Below the pieces are notes generated by a model that was not told the origin of the DNA, made no database searches, and worked only from the letters and a program-made list of their open reading frames with translations. Of a stretch of DNA of 64,000 nt, positions 18,716 to 27,930 are shown piece by piece (the first letter of the stretch is position 1; each line of letters begins with the position of its first letter). The stretch is taken from positions 1-64,000 of the forward strand of contig CAYQQU010000015.1 in assembly GCA_964419545.1 (NCBI GenBank), written 5' to 3'. Made by a program: the position numbers and the translations under genes. This stretch comes from CAYQQU01 sp964419545. GTDB taxonomy: Bacteria > Bacteroidota > Bacteroidia > Chitinophagales > Saprospiraceae.

Positions 18716-19956
18716 GCCTGGTTTGGAAGTCGGAAGTGGCAAGGTTTACCCGAACCGACCGAAAGGAAGGCGTACGGGAAAAAACAGTATTGCCTGATCG
18801 CGTGGGTTTTCATAAAAATTGGGTAACTGTTTAGCCTGTCCAGCAATCGTTTTCCGGTAAAGCCAAATTGTTCCCACTGGGGCAGGGGGTGGAAGCGCGC
18901 GGCCTGTACGTCCCGGAACAGGCGTTCCAGCGCTGCTTTGCGGTAAAAGCTTTGTCCACCCGCGGCTTCGGTAGCCAGGGTTACGGTTTGGATGGCCGCC
19001 TCGGCCACGTTGGTTTTATAGCTGAGCATATCGATAGCGGTGGCTTCCTCGGGTTGAAAATCCAGTTCGTTGGTCAGGGTATACATCATTTGCCACTGGG
19101 CCCGGGCGCTGAGCCGGGCGTTGTGGAGCTTTCCGATGAGGTAAGGCAGGTGATCGCGTCGGTGCGGGTCTTTTTTTCCTTTCTGCAAAGCGATCTTAGC
19201 CGCCTGTTCGGCGATACCTACGTATGCCGACAGGATCAGGGGCAGGGCGACGGTGAGCACCACGCTCCAGATGGGGTGAAAACCTTCCCGGGGGCGTTCC
19301 AGGGCGACGGCGTCCTCCGGAACGAAAACCTGGTCGAAGACGAGGGCCTGAGAGCCGGTGGCCCGCATGCCCAGCACGTCCCAGTCGTCGAGTACGGAAA
19401 CGCCTTCGGCATTGAGCGGCACGGAGAAGTGCAGCACTTTCCAATCGCCATTTTCTCCCTGAAAAGGCGCGCTGGTAATGGCCAGGTCGCCGGCGACCGA
19501 CTGGCTGGCGAAGTATTTTTTGGCCGTGACGCGGTAACCGCCTTTCGTTTTCGTCATTTCTCCATTCGATTGCAGCCAGTCGCGCGCTCCGGTGCTCACC
19601 AGCACCCATTGGTTTTCGGATACTTTTTGCAGCATCTCGGCGCCGACGCCCTGCTGTTGGTATTTCCAGACGGCGGCGGCGATCAGGTGCTGGTGCATGG
19701 AAAAAGCCAGCGCGGTGGAGGGGCAGTAGCCGGCGAGGTCGTGGATCAGCCGGCACATATCGCTGTGGGCAAGGCCGCCGCCGCCGAGCGTTTCGGGGAT
19801 CATGGCTGAGAAGAAGCGGTGTTCTTTAAGTTGCTCGTAATTTTCGAAAACGAAACGCCCGGAGCGGTCGTTAGCCGCGGCGCGTTCGGCGAAATCCGGG
19901 CCCAGCCGGTGCAAGGTTGTCATCCAATCGGTGGTGGTCTGCGTGGGGTAATTCAT
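18691..19956 (-). CDS. Acyl-CoA dehydrogenase family protein
   Basis: A 421-aa flavoprotein of the acyl-CoA dehydrogenase superfamily, which oxidises an acyl-thioester or a related substrate using FAD. The N-terminal helical domain contains IPETLGGGGLAHSDMCRLI. The beta domain has GGYRVTAKKYFASQSVAGD and WDVLGMRATGSQALVFDQVF, both typical. The C-terminal helical domain runs to LERLFRDVQAARFHPLPQW. A canonical catalytic Glu could not be placed with confidence, so it may act on a non-standard substrate. The start is at MNYPTQTT (ATG 19956); the 23 upstream codons look non-coding. The last 35 residues extend beyond the usual family end and overlap the convergent neighbour. An AraC regulator lies 65 bases upstream in the same direction and may control it. 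Confidence 0.85.
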   Translation of the reverse strand: MNYPTQTTTDWMTTLHRLGPDFAERAAANDRSGRFVFENYEQLKEHRFFSAMIPETLGGGGLAHSDMCRLIHDLAGYCPSTALAFSMHQHLIAAAVWKYQQQGVGAEMLQKVSENQWVLVSTGARDWLQSNGEMTKTKGGYRVTAKKYFASQSVAGDLAITSAPFQGENGDWKVLHFSVPLNAEGVSVLDDWDVLGMRATGSQALVFDQVFVPEDAVALERPREGFHPIWSVVLTVALPLILSAYVGIAEQAAKIALQKGKKDPHRRDHLPYLIGKLHNARLSARAQWQMMYTLTNELDFQPEEATAIDMLSYKTNVAEAAIQTVTLATEAAGGQSFYRKAALERLFRDVQAARFHPLPQWEQFGFTGKRLLDRLNSYPIFMKTHAIRQYCFFPYAFLSVGSGKPCHFRLPNQAHFRTGCG

Positions 19957-20021
19957 TTTTCCGGTTTTATTTGATGTCGTCAATAACCGAAAATCGAAGG
20001 AACGCTGCTTTGCTGAGCCGT

Positions 20022-20894
20022 TCAATCTGTTGACTGAGCGGTCAGCCGGTATTCGCTGGGCGAGGCGCCGAAGTGTTGCTTGAAGGCGCGGCTGAAATGA
20101 GAAGTATCGGCGAAGCCGCTGTCGAAGGCCACCTGAGTGACGCTACTGCACTCGTTGCGCAGCAGGCAGGCGGCGTGTTCGAGCCGGCGGGCCAGCAGCC
20201 ATTTGCCCGGGCTAGTCTGGTAGTGGTCGTGAAATTCCCGTTTAAAAGCCGAAAGGCTGCGGTGGCAGAGCTTGGCGAAGTCCTCCAGTTTGAGGTTATA
20301 GCAAAAATTGGCTTCCATGATGCGGGGCAAAGAGGGGCGGCCGTCTTGGTTGATCGACTTCAGGTAAGCGACGAGTGGGGCGTTCGCCGGCCCGCAAATG
20401 ATGTTGACCAGTAGTTCCTGCAGCTTTAGCGTCAGGATGTAATCCAGGGGCCGGCCTTTACTGCGAAAGTAAGCGAGCATCGACTGGAAGAAGCCTTCCA
20501 GGTAGGGCGTCGATATCAGTTCGGTGGCGGTAAAGTCGGGTGATCCGTGGGCGGAAGGAAGTTGCCCCTGAGCGGTCACGATGCGTACGGCTTCCCGGAT
20601 CAGGTCATCGGAGATGAAAAAGCCGAGCATACAGAAATCTTCGTCGAAAGACTGTCGGATGACGGCGGCGCCTTTTTTGAGATAAAGAGTTTGTCCGGCC
20701 CGCATCACCCATTTGCCGTGGATGGTCCGCCACGTTTTTTTGCCGCTCAGCACGTGCACCAGGTAGTCTGACTGGGAGCAGAGCCCCATATCTTCTTCTT
20801 CCAGAGGGCAGGTGTATTCGACGGCGATGTTATCGCCGACGGCAAATTTGTTGAAATACAAGTCTTCCTTGATGATCTCGAAAAAGTTGCGCAT
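20022..20894 (-). CDS. AraC-family transcriptional regulator
   Basis: A 290-aa DNA-binding protein. Residues 1-175 form the effector/cupin-like part (YLVHVLSGKKTWRTIHGKW). Residues about 185-285 are the double helix-turn-helix of the AraC family: LKLEDFAKLCHRSLSAFKRE and VAFDSGFADTSHFSRAFKQH, ending in the usual FGASPSEYR. The N-terminal style resembles ExsA-like or other small-molecule regulators of this superfamily; the ligand is unknown. It precedes the acyl-CoA dehydrogenase in the same direction and is a reasonable candidate for its regulator. Confidence 0.9.
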   Translation of the reverse strand: MRNFFEIIKEDLYFNKFAVGDNIAVEYTCPLEEEDMGLCSQSDYLVHVLSGKKTWRTIHGKWVMRAGQTLYLKKGAAVIRQSFDEDFCMLGFFISDDLIREAVRIVTAQGQLPSAHGSPDFTATELISTPYLEGFFQSMLAYFRSKGRPLDYILTLKLQELLVNIICGPANAPLVAYLKSINQDGRPSLPRIMEANFCYNLKLEDFAKLCHRSLSAFKREFHDHYQTSPGKWLLARRLEHAACLLRNECSSVTQVAFDSGFADTSHFSRAFKQHFGASPSEYRLTAQSTD

Positions 20895-21013
20895 GGGTGG
20901 GATCGGCTTTTGTCGGCTAATACATTAGGGGTTATCCCGAAATTCAGAAAAAGCTTTCCTTTCGACCTGCTCTCGAAGTTACGGTTTTATCGGTGGGAGC
21001 GCAACGGGTAGGG

Positions 21014-21610
21014 TTATCGGAAAAAAGGGATCAGGAAGGCGGGATAGCTTTTCGAACCCAGCGCCGCCAGTCGGTGATAGTCGAGCGGCAGCTGCGTTAA
21101 GGCGATCTCCAGATTGCGGCCCTGGTTGCCGGAATCGCTGAACGCCTCGAAGCCCAGGGTGAAGGCCGTATGCCGGAAGTCGGGAAGGTGGATCTCGGTG
21201 AATTCCAGGCCGCAGCCTTCGGCCTGCCATTCTCCGGTGGCCTGCGCCAGCTGATGGCCACCGGTGATGGCGTAGTCTTTTTTAAACCGCTTTTTCTCGA
21301 CGGCGAGCCAATCGCCGAGCCAACGGGCCGGCAAGGTATTGAGGATATTTTCGGAAGCAGGGTGGCTCCATTTGATCCAGTGTTCGATGAGGCCGTAAGG
21401 ACGGGATTCGTCTTCGGCGGCTTTTACTTTGAGTTCGTGGCTGCCTTCCCGGATCTTGACCCCGGTATGGGGGGTGGCGGTTCGCAGGTAGTAATCGGTG
21501 CGGTCGGGCTCACGGCGCCCGGGGCCGGCAGGCGGAAGGGCTTCGTAGAGGCGCCGCAGGGCGGTTCGGTCTTCGGCAAACCAGCGGATTTCGCAACTGG
21601 GGAAGGGCAT
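21014..21610 (-). CDS. CYTH-like protein of unknown function
   Basis: A 198-aa soluble protein. The opening CEIRWFAED, the DYYL segment and GVKIREGSHELKVKA suggest the strand pattern of the CYTH / triphosphate tunnel fold, where alternating Glu and Lys/Arg residues line a barrel. The match is weak and rests on pattern only. The start is set at ATG 21610 (MPFPSCEIRWF), since the 63 codons before it are of odd composition. If the fold is right, the protein may bind phosphate-rich ligands. Neighbours give no help. Confidence 0.6.
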   Translation of the reverse strand: MPFPSCEIRWFAEDRTALRRLYEALPPAGPGRREPDRTDYYLRTATPHTGVKIREGSHELKVKAAEDESRPYGLIEHWIKWSHPASENILNTLPARWLGDWLAVEKKRFKKDYAITGGHQLAQATGEWQAEGCGLEFTEIHLPDFRHTAFTLGFEAFSDSGNQGRNLEIALTQLPLDYHRLAALGSKSYPAFLIPFFR

Positions 21611-21798
21611 GGTGAGTGATTTTGGTTTCGAACCGCAATGGGTCCTTTGTATCTCCGGCACGGTAATCCCTGCGCACAAAACAGGCTGCCGATATCTCGC
21701 CACGCCGGCATGAGCGCAAAATAATGCTTCAAACCGAGAATCGCCGGAAAAAGCGCCGCTAAAGCGAACCCGCAATGGGTTCAGTCTCTTACCAAGCA

Positions 21799-23472
21799 CT
21801 ACCGCACCACCAGCTGCGTGCTTTCCATTTGATTTTCTCCTTCCACCACCACGATGTAGGCGCCGGCCGCCAGATCCGAAAGGTCGATCTCCACGGTGTC
21901 TGTGTTCGGCTCGATAATGGATTGGTAGGCAGTGCGGCCGTCGGCGCCGAAAAGGCGAAGGCGGTAGGATGCCGTGCCGTCGAGAGTGACGTACAGGTAG
22001 TCGCTGGCGGGGTTGGGATACACTGAAAAGTCGATGGTTTTTTGGGGTGGGGGAGCAGGGCGATGGTTTGGTTCCGGCGAAGAGACGCCCGCCCGGGGGG
22101 AGTCAAAATCAACCGGCGCCGTCGTCGATGGGTTGGGGGAGTAGTCGTAAAAGCCGCCGCCCTGATATTCGTAAGCGCCGATATCAAAATCGTTGTCGCG
22201 GGGATTACCCGCCAGGTCCTCACCAAAAAACCAGGCGAGGTTAATGCCGGCGTCGACAGCCGGGGAGGCGGCCTGCAGCTGGTAATTATCGGAGGCGGCA
22301 TTGACGAATTGAGGGTAGAGGATATCGGTCGTCATGATGTTGTTTTCGATGGTCACCTGCGGGTTGAGCATCGTCTCGACGTAGGCCTCCGAAGGGTTGG
22401 AGGTGTGGTAGGCCAGGCTGCCGGGGTTGATGATGATGTTATTGGCGATGTAGGAATCGTCGCCCTGGATGTTGGGGTCGTAAGCCAGGGTGATACCGTT
22501 GTTTTTGGGATTGATGATGGTGTTGTTGTAGACGTAGATCGAGTTGCCGGCGCTATAGGTTCGGTTGAGCCCCCAGATGGCGATGCCGTCGAGGCCGCGC
22601 GGGCGGTAGGGGTCGCCGTTGAGTCCGGCGCGCACGATGAGGTTGTTGTAGATCCTGGTATTGCCGAGGCCTTGTTCGAAGATGCCGGCCCCTTCACCGT
22701 TCAGGATGACGTTGTTGAAACAGTCGCAGGCGCTGCCCGGATTGAGCATGATGCCGCTCATTTGGAAGCCGGCGCGGGCCTGGCTGTCGTAGGCGATATA
22801 GTTGTTGCGCACCCAGCAATTGGTGGAGGCCGAGCCGACCTGGATGCCGTCCCAGCCCGTATGTTCTACGATATTTTCGTAGACGTCGGTATAATCCAGC
22901 AGGTGAGTCATGCCGTTGGTGTAGAAGCTGCTGCCCAGGTAGATGCCTTCGGCGCTGGTATGGTGGATGTAGTTGTGGTGCACCAGGGTATTGCGCTGGA
23001 CGAAAATGCCGCGGAGGTTGCCCGGCGATTTGATCATGATGCCGACGCTGTTGTTGCGGATCTCACAATGGTCGATCTCGATATCGGTCGTTTCTTTAAA
23101 ACCGTGGATACCGATGTGTAGCGATTGAATATCGAAACCGTAGTTGAGGCCCGCCACGCCGGAGCCGGTGATGTGCAGGAAAGCGCAGCCGTTGAGCTTG
23201 ATGCCGTCATTGCTGGTGGCGTTGATGTGCACCCGGCCGCCTTTATTGATCAGAACGATGGGGGCGCCCGGTGCGCCTTGAATGTTCACCATGTTGATCA
23301 TATTCCGGTTACCGGCCAGTACGTAAATGGTGTCACCCGGCAGCAAACCCGCGGTGGCCCCGTGGAGGAAGGTGGTATTATTGTCTAATTCTATGGAGGC
23401 GGCAAGCAAAGTCTGGGAAAAAGGCATTAGAAATGAAAGGCAGAAAGTGAATGTCGGCAAAAAGCGTTTCAT
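21799..23472 (-). CDS. Secreted parallel beta-helix protein with T9SS sorting domain
   Basis: A 557-aa exported protein. It has a signal peptide (MKRFLPTFTFCLSFLMPFSQ), then a right-handed parallel beta-helix from about residue 40 to 400, with many N-I-I and N-N-x-I turns (VYNNTIINPKNNG, YIANNIIINPGSL). Such folds belong to polysaccharide lyases and related sugar-binding proteins. A Pro/Ser/Thr linker follows. The last 80 residues (IDFSVYPNPASDYLYVTL ... LAAGAYIVVVEGENQM) are a type-A T9SS C-terminal sorting domain, so the protein is likely moved through the T9SS pore and anchored at the surface. No catalytic residues could be assigned, so an adhesive or sugar-binding role is equally possible. 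Confidence 0.88.
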   Translation of the reverse strand: MKRFLPTFTFCLSFLMPFSQTLLAASIELDNNTTFLHGATAGLLPGDTIYVLAGNRNMINMVNIQGAPGAPIVLINKGGRVHINATSNDGIKLNGCAFLHITGSGVAGLNYGFDIQSLHIGIHGFKETTDIEIDHCEIRNNSVGIMIKSPGNLRGIFVQRNTLVHHNYIHHTSAEGIYLGSSFYTNGMTHLLDYTDVYENIVEHTGWDGIQVGSASTNCWVRNNYIAYDSQARAGFQMSGIMLNPGSACDCFNNVILNGEGAGIFEQGLGNTRIYNNLIVRAGLNGDPYRPRGLDGIAIWGLNRTYSAGNSIYVYNNTIINPKNNGITLAYDPNIQGDDSYIANNIIINPGSLAYHTSNPSEAYVETMLNPQVTIENNIMTTDILYPQFVNAASDNYQLQAASPAVDAGINLAWFFGEDLAGNPRDNDFDIGAYEYQGGGFYDYSPNPSTTAPVDFDSPRAGVSSPEPNHRPAPPPQKTIDFSVYPNPASDYLYVTLDGTASYRLRLFGADGRTAYQSIIEPNTDTVEIDLSDLAAGAYIVVVEGENQMESTQLVVR

Positions 23473-23865
23473 CGTCCTCGGTATTAATTAAAGGTGATTG
23501 TATGGGTTGGACTCGAAACTGTTGGAGAGAAAACTGACGGTTATTCACAATTAAGCAAAAAGACAACAGAACCGGTCCGGTTACTTAATTGGTGAGAGTG
23601 GATGTTCGTGTGTGAGAATTGTTCGTTCGTGTACGGGATTTCCCGTTTGCAATTCAAAAGTAGCCTTTTGAAGCCGAAAATGCTACCTTTTTCCACAAAA
23701 AAATATTCAGGAACTTTCGATTTTTGGCCGGCTCTTTACGAAAAATGGTGATTCTCAGTAGGTTTTCAGGTGGGTTAGGGATAAACTATGAGGCCTGGTC
23801 GGTGGAGACCCGGCTGGTACTCGGACGGGAATAATGCCTATATTACTGTTTCAAAATGAAAGCGG
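23473..23865. other. Intergenic gap, no gene seen
   Basis: Between two divergently transcribed genes. It is AT-richer than its surroundings, contains recurring GTTCGT words near 23615-23635, and has no open frame of coding character. It presumably holds the promoters of the beta-helix gene and the ABC transporter, but no clear -7 box was found. Confidence 0.6.
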
Positions 23866-24804
23866 ATGGAAGCAGTTGTCGCTACCGACAATATGACCTT
23901 TGCCTTTCCCGGCGGGCCGCCTGTATTTGAAAGCATTGCGCTGCGGGCGCCGGCAGGCAGCGCTTTCGGCATACTGGGGCCTAACGGCGCCGGCAAATCG
24001 ACTCTGCTCAAAGTGATCCTCGGGTTGCTCCGGCCCCAGAAAGGCGCCGTGCGCTTGTTCGGTCAATCATTGCACTATTATGGTAAGCCGACCCTCCTCG
24101 CCCGGGTAGGCAGTCTGATCGAAGGCCCCCGGTTGTATCCGCATCTGAGCGGATATGACAACCTCCGCGTTTTCACCACCTACCGAAAACTGCCCGTCGC
24201 TCGGATCGAAGAAGTTTTGGCCCTGGTGAAAATGGGCCGCCATGCTGCCCGCAGGGTGCGGACCTACTCAACGGGAATGCGCCAACGGCTGGCCCTGGCC
24301 CTGGCGCTGCTGCCCGATCCCGACCTGTTGATCCTCGACGAGCCTACTAACGGACTCGATCCCGAAGGTATCGTGCTGCTGCGCGATCTGATCCGTCGCC
24401 TGAACCGCGAAGAAGGCAAGACCGTGCTCCTGTCCAGCCACCTCCTCAGCGAAGTGGAGCAGATCTGCAGTCATGTAGCGGTCATCGGCCAGGGCCGGCT
24501 GCTCTTTCAGGGGCGGATGGAGAACCTTCGCGAAAAAAGAGGGGAGGGGATAACCCTGGAAATGGAGCTCGGCGCCCTGACCGCCCAACAACATCGCACC
24601 CTGTCTGCCGCATTGACGGGGCGCCGGTTCGAGTGGCTTCCTCCCCGAAAGCTACGCCTGACGCTGCCCGACCGAGAGGCCATCCCGCAGATCATCGACC
24701 GGCTCCGGACGGCCGGACTGCCGGTTTACCAGGTCATCATTTGTCAGGACCGCCTGGAGCAGTACTTTCTTGAACTTTATCAAAACAGCGGAGACGATGT
24801 ATGA
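23866..24804 (+). CDS. ABC transporter ATP-binding protein
   Basis: A 312-aa ATPase of an ABC exporter. It shows Walker A (GPNGAGKST, about residues 38-46), the signature YSTGMRQRL, Walker B LLILDEPTNGLD and the switch His in LSSHLLSEVE. The arrangement, with a C-terminal extension of about 90 residues after the core, is that of the BcrA/CcmA type that works with ABC-2 permeases. The gene overlaps the following permease gene by 8 bases, so the two proteins are made together. The cargo is unknown; antibiotic, lipid or heme-related export are options. Confidence 0.92.
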   Translation: MEAVVATDNMTFAFPGGPPVFESIALRAPAGSAFGILGPNGAGKSTLLKVILGLLRPQKGAVRLFGQSLHYYGKPTLLARVGSLIEGPRLYPHLSGYDNLRVFTTYRKLPVARIEEVLALVKMGRHAARRVRTYSTGMRQRLALALALLPDPDLLILDEPTNGLDPEGIVLLRDLIRRLNREEGKTVLLSSHLLSEVEQICSHVAVIGQGRLLFQGRMENLREKRGEGITLEMELGALTAQQHRTLSAALTGRRFEWLPPRKLRLTLPDREAIPQIIDRLRTAGLPVYQVIICQDRLEQYFLELYQNSGDDV

Positions 24805-25576
24805 CTTTTGGCCGGCGCTTCTGGCTGAGATTCGCAAAGCGAAGGGCTCTTTTGCGGTTTGGCTGTCGCTGGCCGGCGCCGTCGCCAACGTATTCATCTT
24901 TTTGGGGATCAGCCTCTGGACCATCGACTGGGCGGGAACGGCCGGTCAGCCCTGGCGCGCCTATATCCTGGCTCATTACGAAGGAATCGCCTTTATGATG
25001 CTGCCGCTTTACGTGGTGATCCTGGCCAGCCTGGTAGCCGTGCAGGAGCACCAGCCGGGCATGTGGTCGCAATTGTTCACATTGCCGCTTTCCCGGGGGG
25101 CAATATACTTCGGCAAGCTGTTTTTCGTATTGCTCCTTTTTCTTGCCGCCCACCTGCTTTTCATTCTGGGCATGCTCGCGTCGGGGCTGGCGGCCGGCCT
25201 GCTGGCGCCGGCATCGGGACTATTGGAGGCTGCCCCTTCGCCGGGATTGATCGGGCTGCTGGCCGCCAAAACCTTTGTTTCCATCCTCGGGTTGCTGGCT
25301 TTTCAGTACTGGCTCAGCCTTCGGTTCCGGCATTTTATCGTGCCGCTGACCATCGGCATACTGGGCTTCGTCGGGGTATCCATCATGGGGCCGGACTGGC
25401 CCGGCGCCAACTACCTCTTTTACGCTTATCCCATACAGTTTATGCCCGATTTTACCGGCGATATCGCCCCATTGCCGCGCTGGGGCGGCCGGCTGCCGGG
25501 GGAGTGGCTGAGTATCGGCTATTTCCTGCTGTTCGGCTGGCTGGGCTACCTGGATGTGCGCAGAATGGACTGGTAA
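24797..25576 (+). CDS. ABC-2 type permease partner
   Basis: A 259-aa membrane protein with about six helices (VWLSLAGAVANVFIFLGI, MMLPLYVVILASLVAV, FVLLLFLAAHLLFILGMLAS, ...). It forms the membrane half of the exporter with the ATPase before it. The start is ATG 24797, within the 3' end of the ATPase gene (8-base overlap); the frame is open slightly further but has no better start. Its stop lies 2 bases from that of the convergent yebC gene. Confidence 0.88.
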   Translation: MYDFWPALLAEIRKAKGSFAVWLSLAGAVANVFIFLGISLWTIDWAGTAGQPWRAYILAHYEGIAFMMLPLYVVILASLVAVQEHQPGMWSQLFTLPLSRGAIYFGKLFFVLLLFLAAHLLFILGMLASGLAAGLLAPASGLLEAAPSPGLIGLLAAKTFVSILGLLAFQYWLSLRFRHFIVPLTIGILGFVGVSIMGPDWPGANYLFYAYPIQFMPDFTGDIAPLPRWGGRLPGEWLSIGYFLLFGWLGYLDVRRMDW

Positions 25577-25578
25577 TG

Positions 25579-26292
25579 TCAGTCCTCGTTCATGTTGTGG
25601 AAAACATTGATCACGTCGTCGTCGTCCTCCATCTTATCGATGAGTTTGATGACGTCCTCGACTTGTTGGTCGGATAATTCCTTGGTATGGTTGGGAATGC
25701 GCACCAGTTCGGTAGATTCGACCGTCATACCTTTCTCCTCCAGTGCTTTTTGCATGGCGCCGAAGTCGGTAAACTCGCAGTACAGCGCCAGGTGTTCCTC
25801 TTCCTTCTTGATCTCTTCGAGGCCGTAGTCGATCAGTTCGAGCTCCAGTTCTTCCAGGTCGAAGTCTTCTGCTTTTACTTTGAAGACGCCTTTGCGTTCG
25901 AACATATAATCGACGGAGCCGGAGGTGCCCAGCGAGCCGCCGTATTTGCTGAAAATGTGGCGGACGTTGGCGACGGTGCGGGTGGAGTTGTCGGTGGCTG
26001 TTTCCACAATAAGGGCGATGCCGTGCGGAGCGTAGCCTTCGTAGACGATCTCCTGGTAGTCTTCCGCATCTTTTGACGAAGCCCTTTTGATGGCGCTTTC
26101 CACGTTGGCCTTGGGCATATTGGCGGTCTTGGCGTTCTGGATCGCGATGCGCAGGCGAGGGTTGTACTGCGGGTCGGCCCCGCCCTCTTTGACGGCGATG
26201 GCGATTTCGCGGCCGATCTTGGTAAATGTCTTGGCCATGTTGGCCCAGCGTTTGAACTTGCGTTCTTTGCGGAATTCAAATGCGCGTCCCAT
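25579..26292 (-). CDS. yebC: YebC/PmpR family protein
   Basis: A 237-aa protein of the YebC/TACO1 family, reported in bacteria both as transcription regulators and as factors that ease ribosome stalling at proline stretches. The N-terminal signature (RKFKRWANMAKTFTKIGREI) and NPRLRIAIQNAKTANMPKAN are typical, as are the acidic C-terminal residues DDDDVINVF. Length is as usual. About 20 bases before the ATG lies TAATTTCG, close to the Bacteroidota -7 box TAnnTTTG. Confidence 0.93.
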   Translation of the reverse strand: MGRAFEFRKERKFKRWANMAKTFTKIGREIAIAVKEGGADPQYNPRLRIAIQNAKTANMPKANVESAIKRASSKDAEDYQEIVYEGYAPHGIALIVETATDNSTRTVANVRHIFSKYGGSLGTSGSVDYMFERKGVFKVKAEDFDLEELELELIDYGLEEIKKEEEHLALYCEFTDFGAMQKALEEKGMTVESTELVRIPNHTKELSDQQVEDVIKLIDKMEDDDDVINVFHNMNED

Positions 26293-26692
26293 GTATTAAT
26301 AGTTTTTCGGTGCGAAATTAATATTTTTTTCCTGCTGTAGGGAGGGGGGCGACCTCTTCCGCGCCGGCCTGGCCGGCCACCTCGTTTTGCCTCGTTTTTT
26401 TCTTTTGGGGAGAACCCAATTTTGCTTTCCAGGCGCTCGTAAGCCGATTTTTCGGGTAAAAATTTGCCCTTTCCACAGAATACCCGTAATTTCACATCCA
26501 ATTCTCGCCCAAAAGAACGGAGAATCGTCCGTTTAGCTTTGAGTTAACACGCTACCTACCACATTGTCAAGGGGTCTAGCACCCGCTGATCTGTTATTTC
26601 AATCTTGTTCCGAACCAATAGCTTTTCGTTTCACCCCGGTTAGCTAAGACGATTGAGTATACATTTATCAACATTTTATAATCCTTGAAATC
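26293..26692. other. Intergenic gap, no gene seen
   Basis: A divergent intergenic region between yebC and the beta-barrel gene, with a Pro/Arg-like frame on the minus strand that is antisense composition rather than coding. It probably carries both promoters; only the near-match -7 box for yebC could be pointed to. No repeats or RNA genes recognised. Confidence 0.5.
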
Positions 26693-27916
26693 ATGACTGG
26701 AAAAATCACAACCTGCACCCCCCGGCGGGGTTGGCTGGTCCTGATGGCGCTGCTGCTGGGCCTACCCGCGCTCCGGGCCCAGGACACGCTGAAGATTTCA
26801 GAACTCTACCCGACGGATACCGCCATGACGGCTACTCGACAGGGTTCTTCACTACCGCCGATATCGGTGGGACTGAGCAGCGGCACCCACGCGTTTGTGG
26901 GGATCGACGCTACTGCCAATCTCCTGCCGCGCTTCAATGTTCGGCTGGGGTATAACCTGATGCAATTTACGCTGGACGACTTCCGGCTGCAAGGCTCTTA
27001 TTTCGGCTTTTCCGACCAGGTCTTCCTGCTCGATGTCAACACCAATCTCAGCACGCTGGGCCTGCTGGCCGACTACGCCCTCAATCCGGCAGAAAACCTG
27101 CGGGTAATGGCCGGCGCTATGGTCAGTTTAAACAACCGCATCGAAGTTGACGGCCGCTTCCAAAACAGTATTTTCATCAATGACTTCGAGCTGCAACCCG
27201 AGCGCATCGGGGCTGTCGGCGGGACTTACCGGACCAAGTTGCCCGTTTTTCCTTACCTCGGGGTAGCGCTGGGCCGCGCCATTCCCAAACGCCGCCTGGG
27301 CCTGAGCCTGGAAGTCGGGGCCTATTTGCGCGGAAAACCCGAAGTCACCCTGCGCTCCTCCGGCTTGCTGGCGGATAATGAGCATAACGGCCCTATTATA
27401 TCGGAAAACCTATCCAACCTGTCCTTGCCGCTTTCCTGGCATCCCAACTTTTCGCTGCGCCTCAGCTACCGACTCGACCCGCCGCCGCCGCCGGCGCCGA
27501 CGCCGACGCCCGGAAGCGAGATCGAGCCCGCGGAGAGTGAGCCGGAAATGCCGATGGAGCGCCCGGAGGACCTCGCCGTTGCGGAAGAGACGACCGCCCC
27601 GGTAAAGCCCGAAGTATCGGTTGCCGATTCGTACCCGTATATCATCTTCAACGGGAAGGTGCTCGACGCGGATACCAAGCAGCCGCTCGAGTACGTCTAC
27701 GTCGACGTTTACAAAGAATTACCCGGCAAAAACCGCGAATTGATCCGCACGGGGCGCTTCCCCGGCGGCCTCTTTACGGTGGGAATGGAGCATGGTCTCA
27801 ATTATGTCTTCGTCTTCATCCACCGGGATTACGGGGAGCAAGAACGAACGTTCCAGCTGCCCCAGAGCTTTTCGGAAAGAATCAAGGACCAGAATTTTTA
27901 CTTAGAATCTAATTAA
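26693..27916 (+). CDS. Outer-membrane beta-barrel-like protein with regulatory-like C-terminal domain
   Basis: A 407-aa protein exported by an N-terminal signal (WLVLMALLLGLPALRAQD). Residues about 50-275 show alternating strands with aromatic ends (ARFNVRLGYNLMQFTL-like; NFSLRLSYRLDPP), consistent with a small outer-membrane barrel. A Pro/Glu linker (PPPPPAPTPTPGSEIEPAE) follows. The last 90 residues (YIIFNGKVLDADTKQPLEYV) resemble a carboxypeptidase-regulatory/CNA-B-like beta sandwich, common in Bacteroidota receptors. The gene is followed after 14 bases by a lipoprotein gene, so the two probably form an operon. The role may be in surface binding or export; it is not identified further. Confidence 0.75.
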   Translation: MTGKITTCTPRRGWLVLMALLLGLPALRAQDTLKISELYPTDTAMTATRQGSSLPPISVGLSSGTHAFVGIDATANLLPRFNVRLGYNLMQFTLDDFRLQGSYFGFSDQVFLLDVNTNLSTLGLLADYALNPAENLRVMAGAMVSLNNRIEVDGRFQNSIFINDFELQPERIGAVGGTYRTKLPVFPYLGVALGRAIPKRRLGLSLEVGAYLRGKPEVTLRSSGLLADNEHNGPIISENLSNLSLPLSWHPNFSLRLSYRLDPPPPPAPTPTPGSEIEPAESEPEMPMERPEDLAVAEETTAPVKPEVSVADSYPYIIFNGKVLDADTKQPLEYVYVDVYKELPGKNRELIRTGRFPGGLFTVGMEHGLNYVFVFIHRDYGEQERTFQLPQSFSERIKDQNFYLESN

Positions 27917-27930
27917 TCATTCCACCCGAT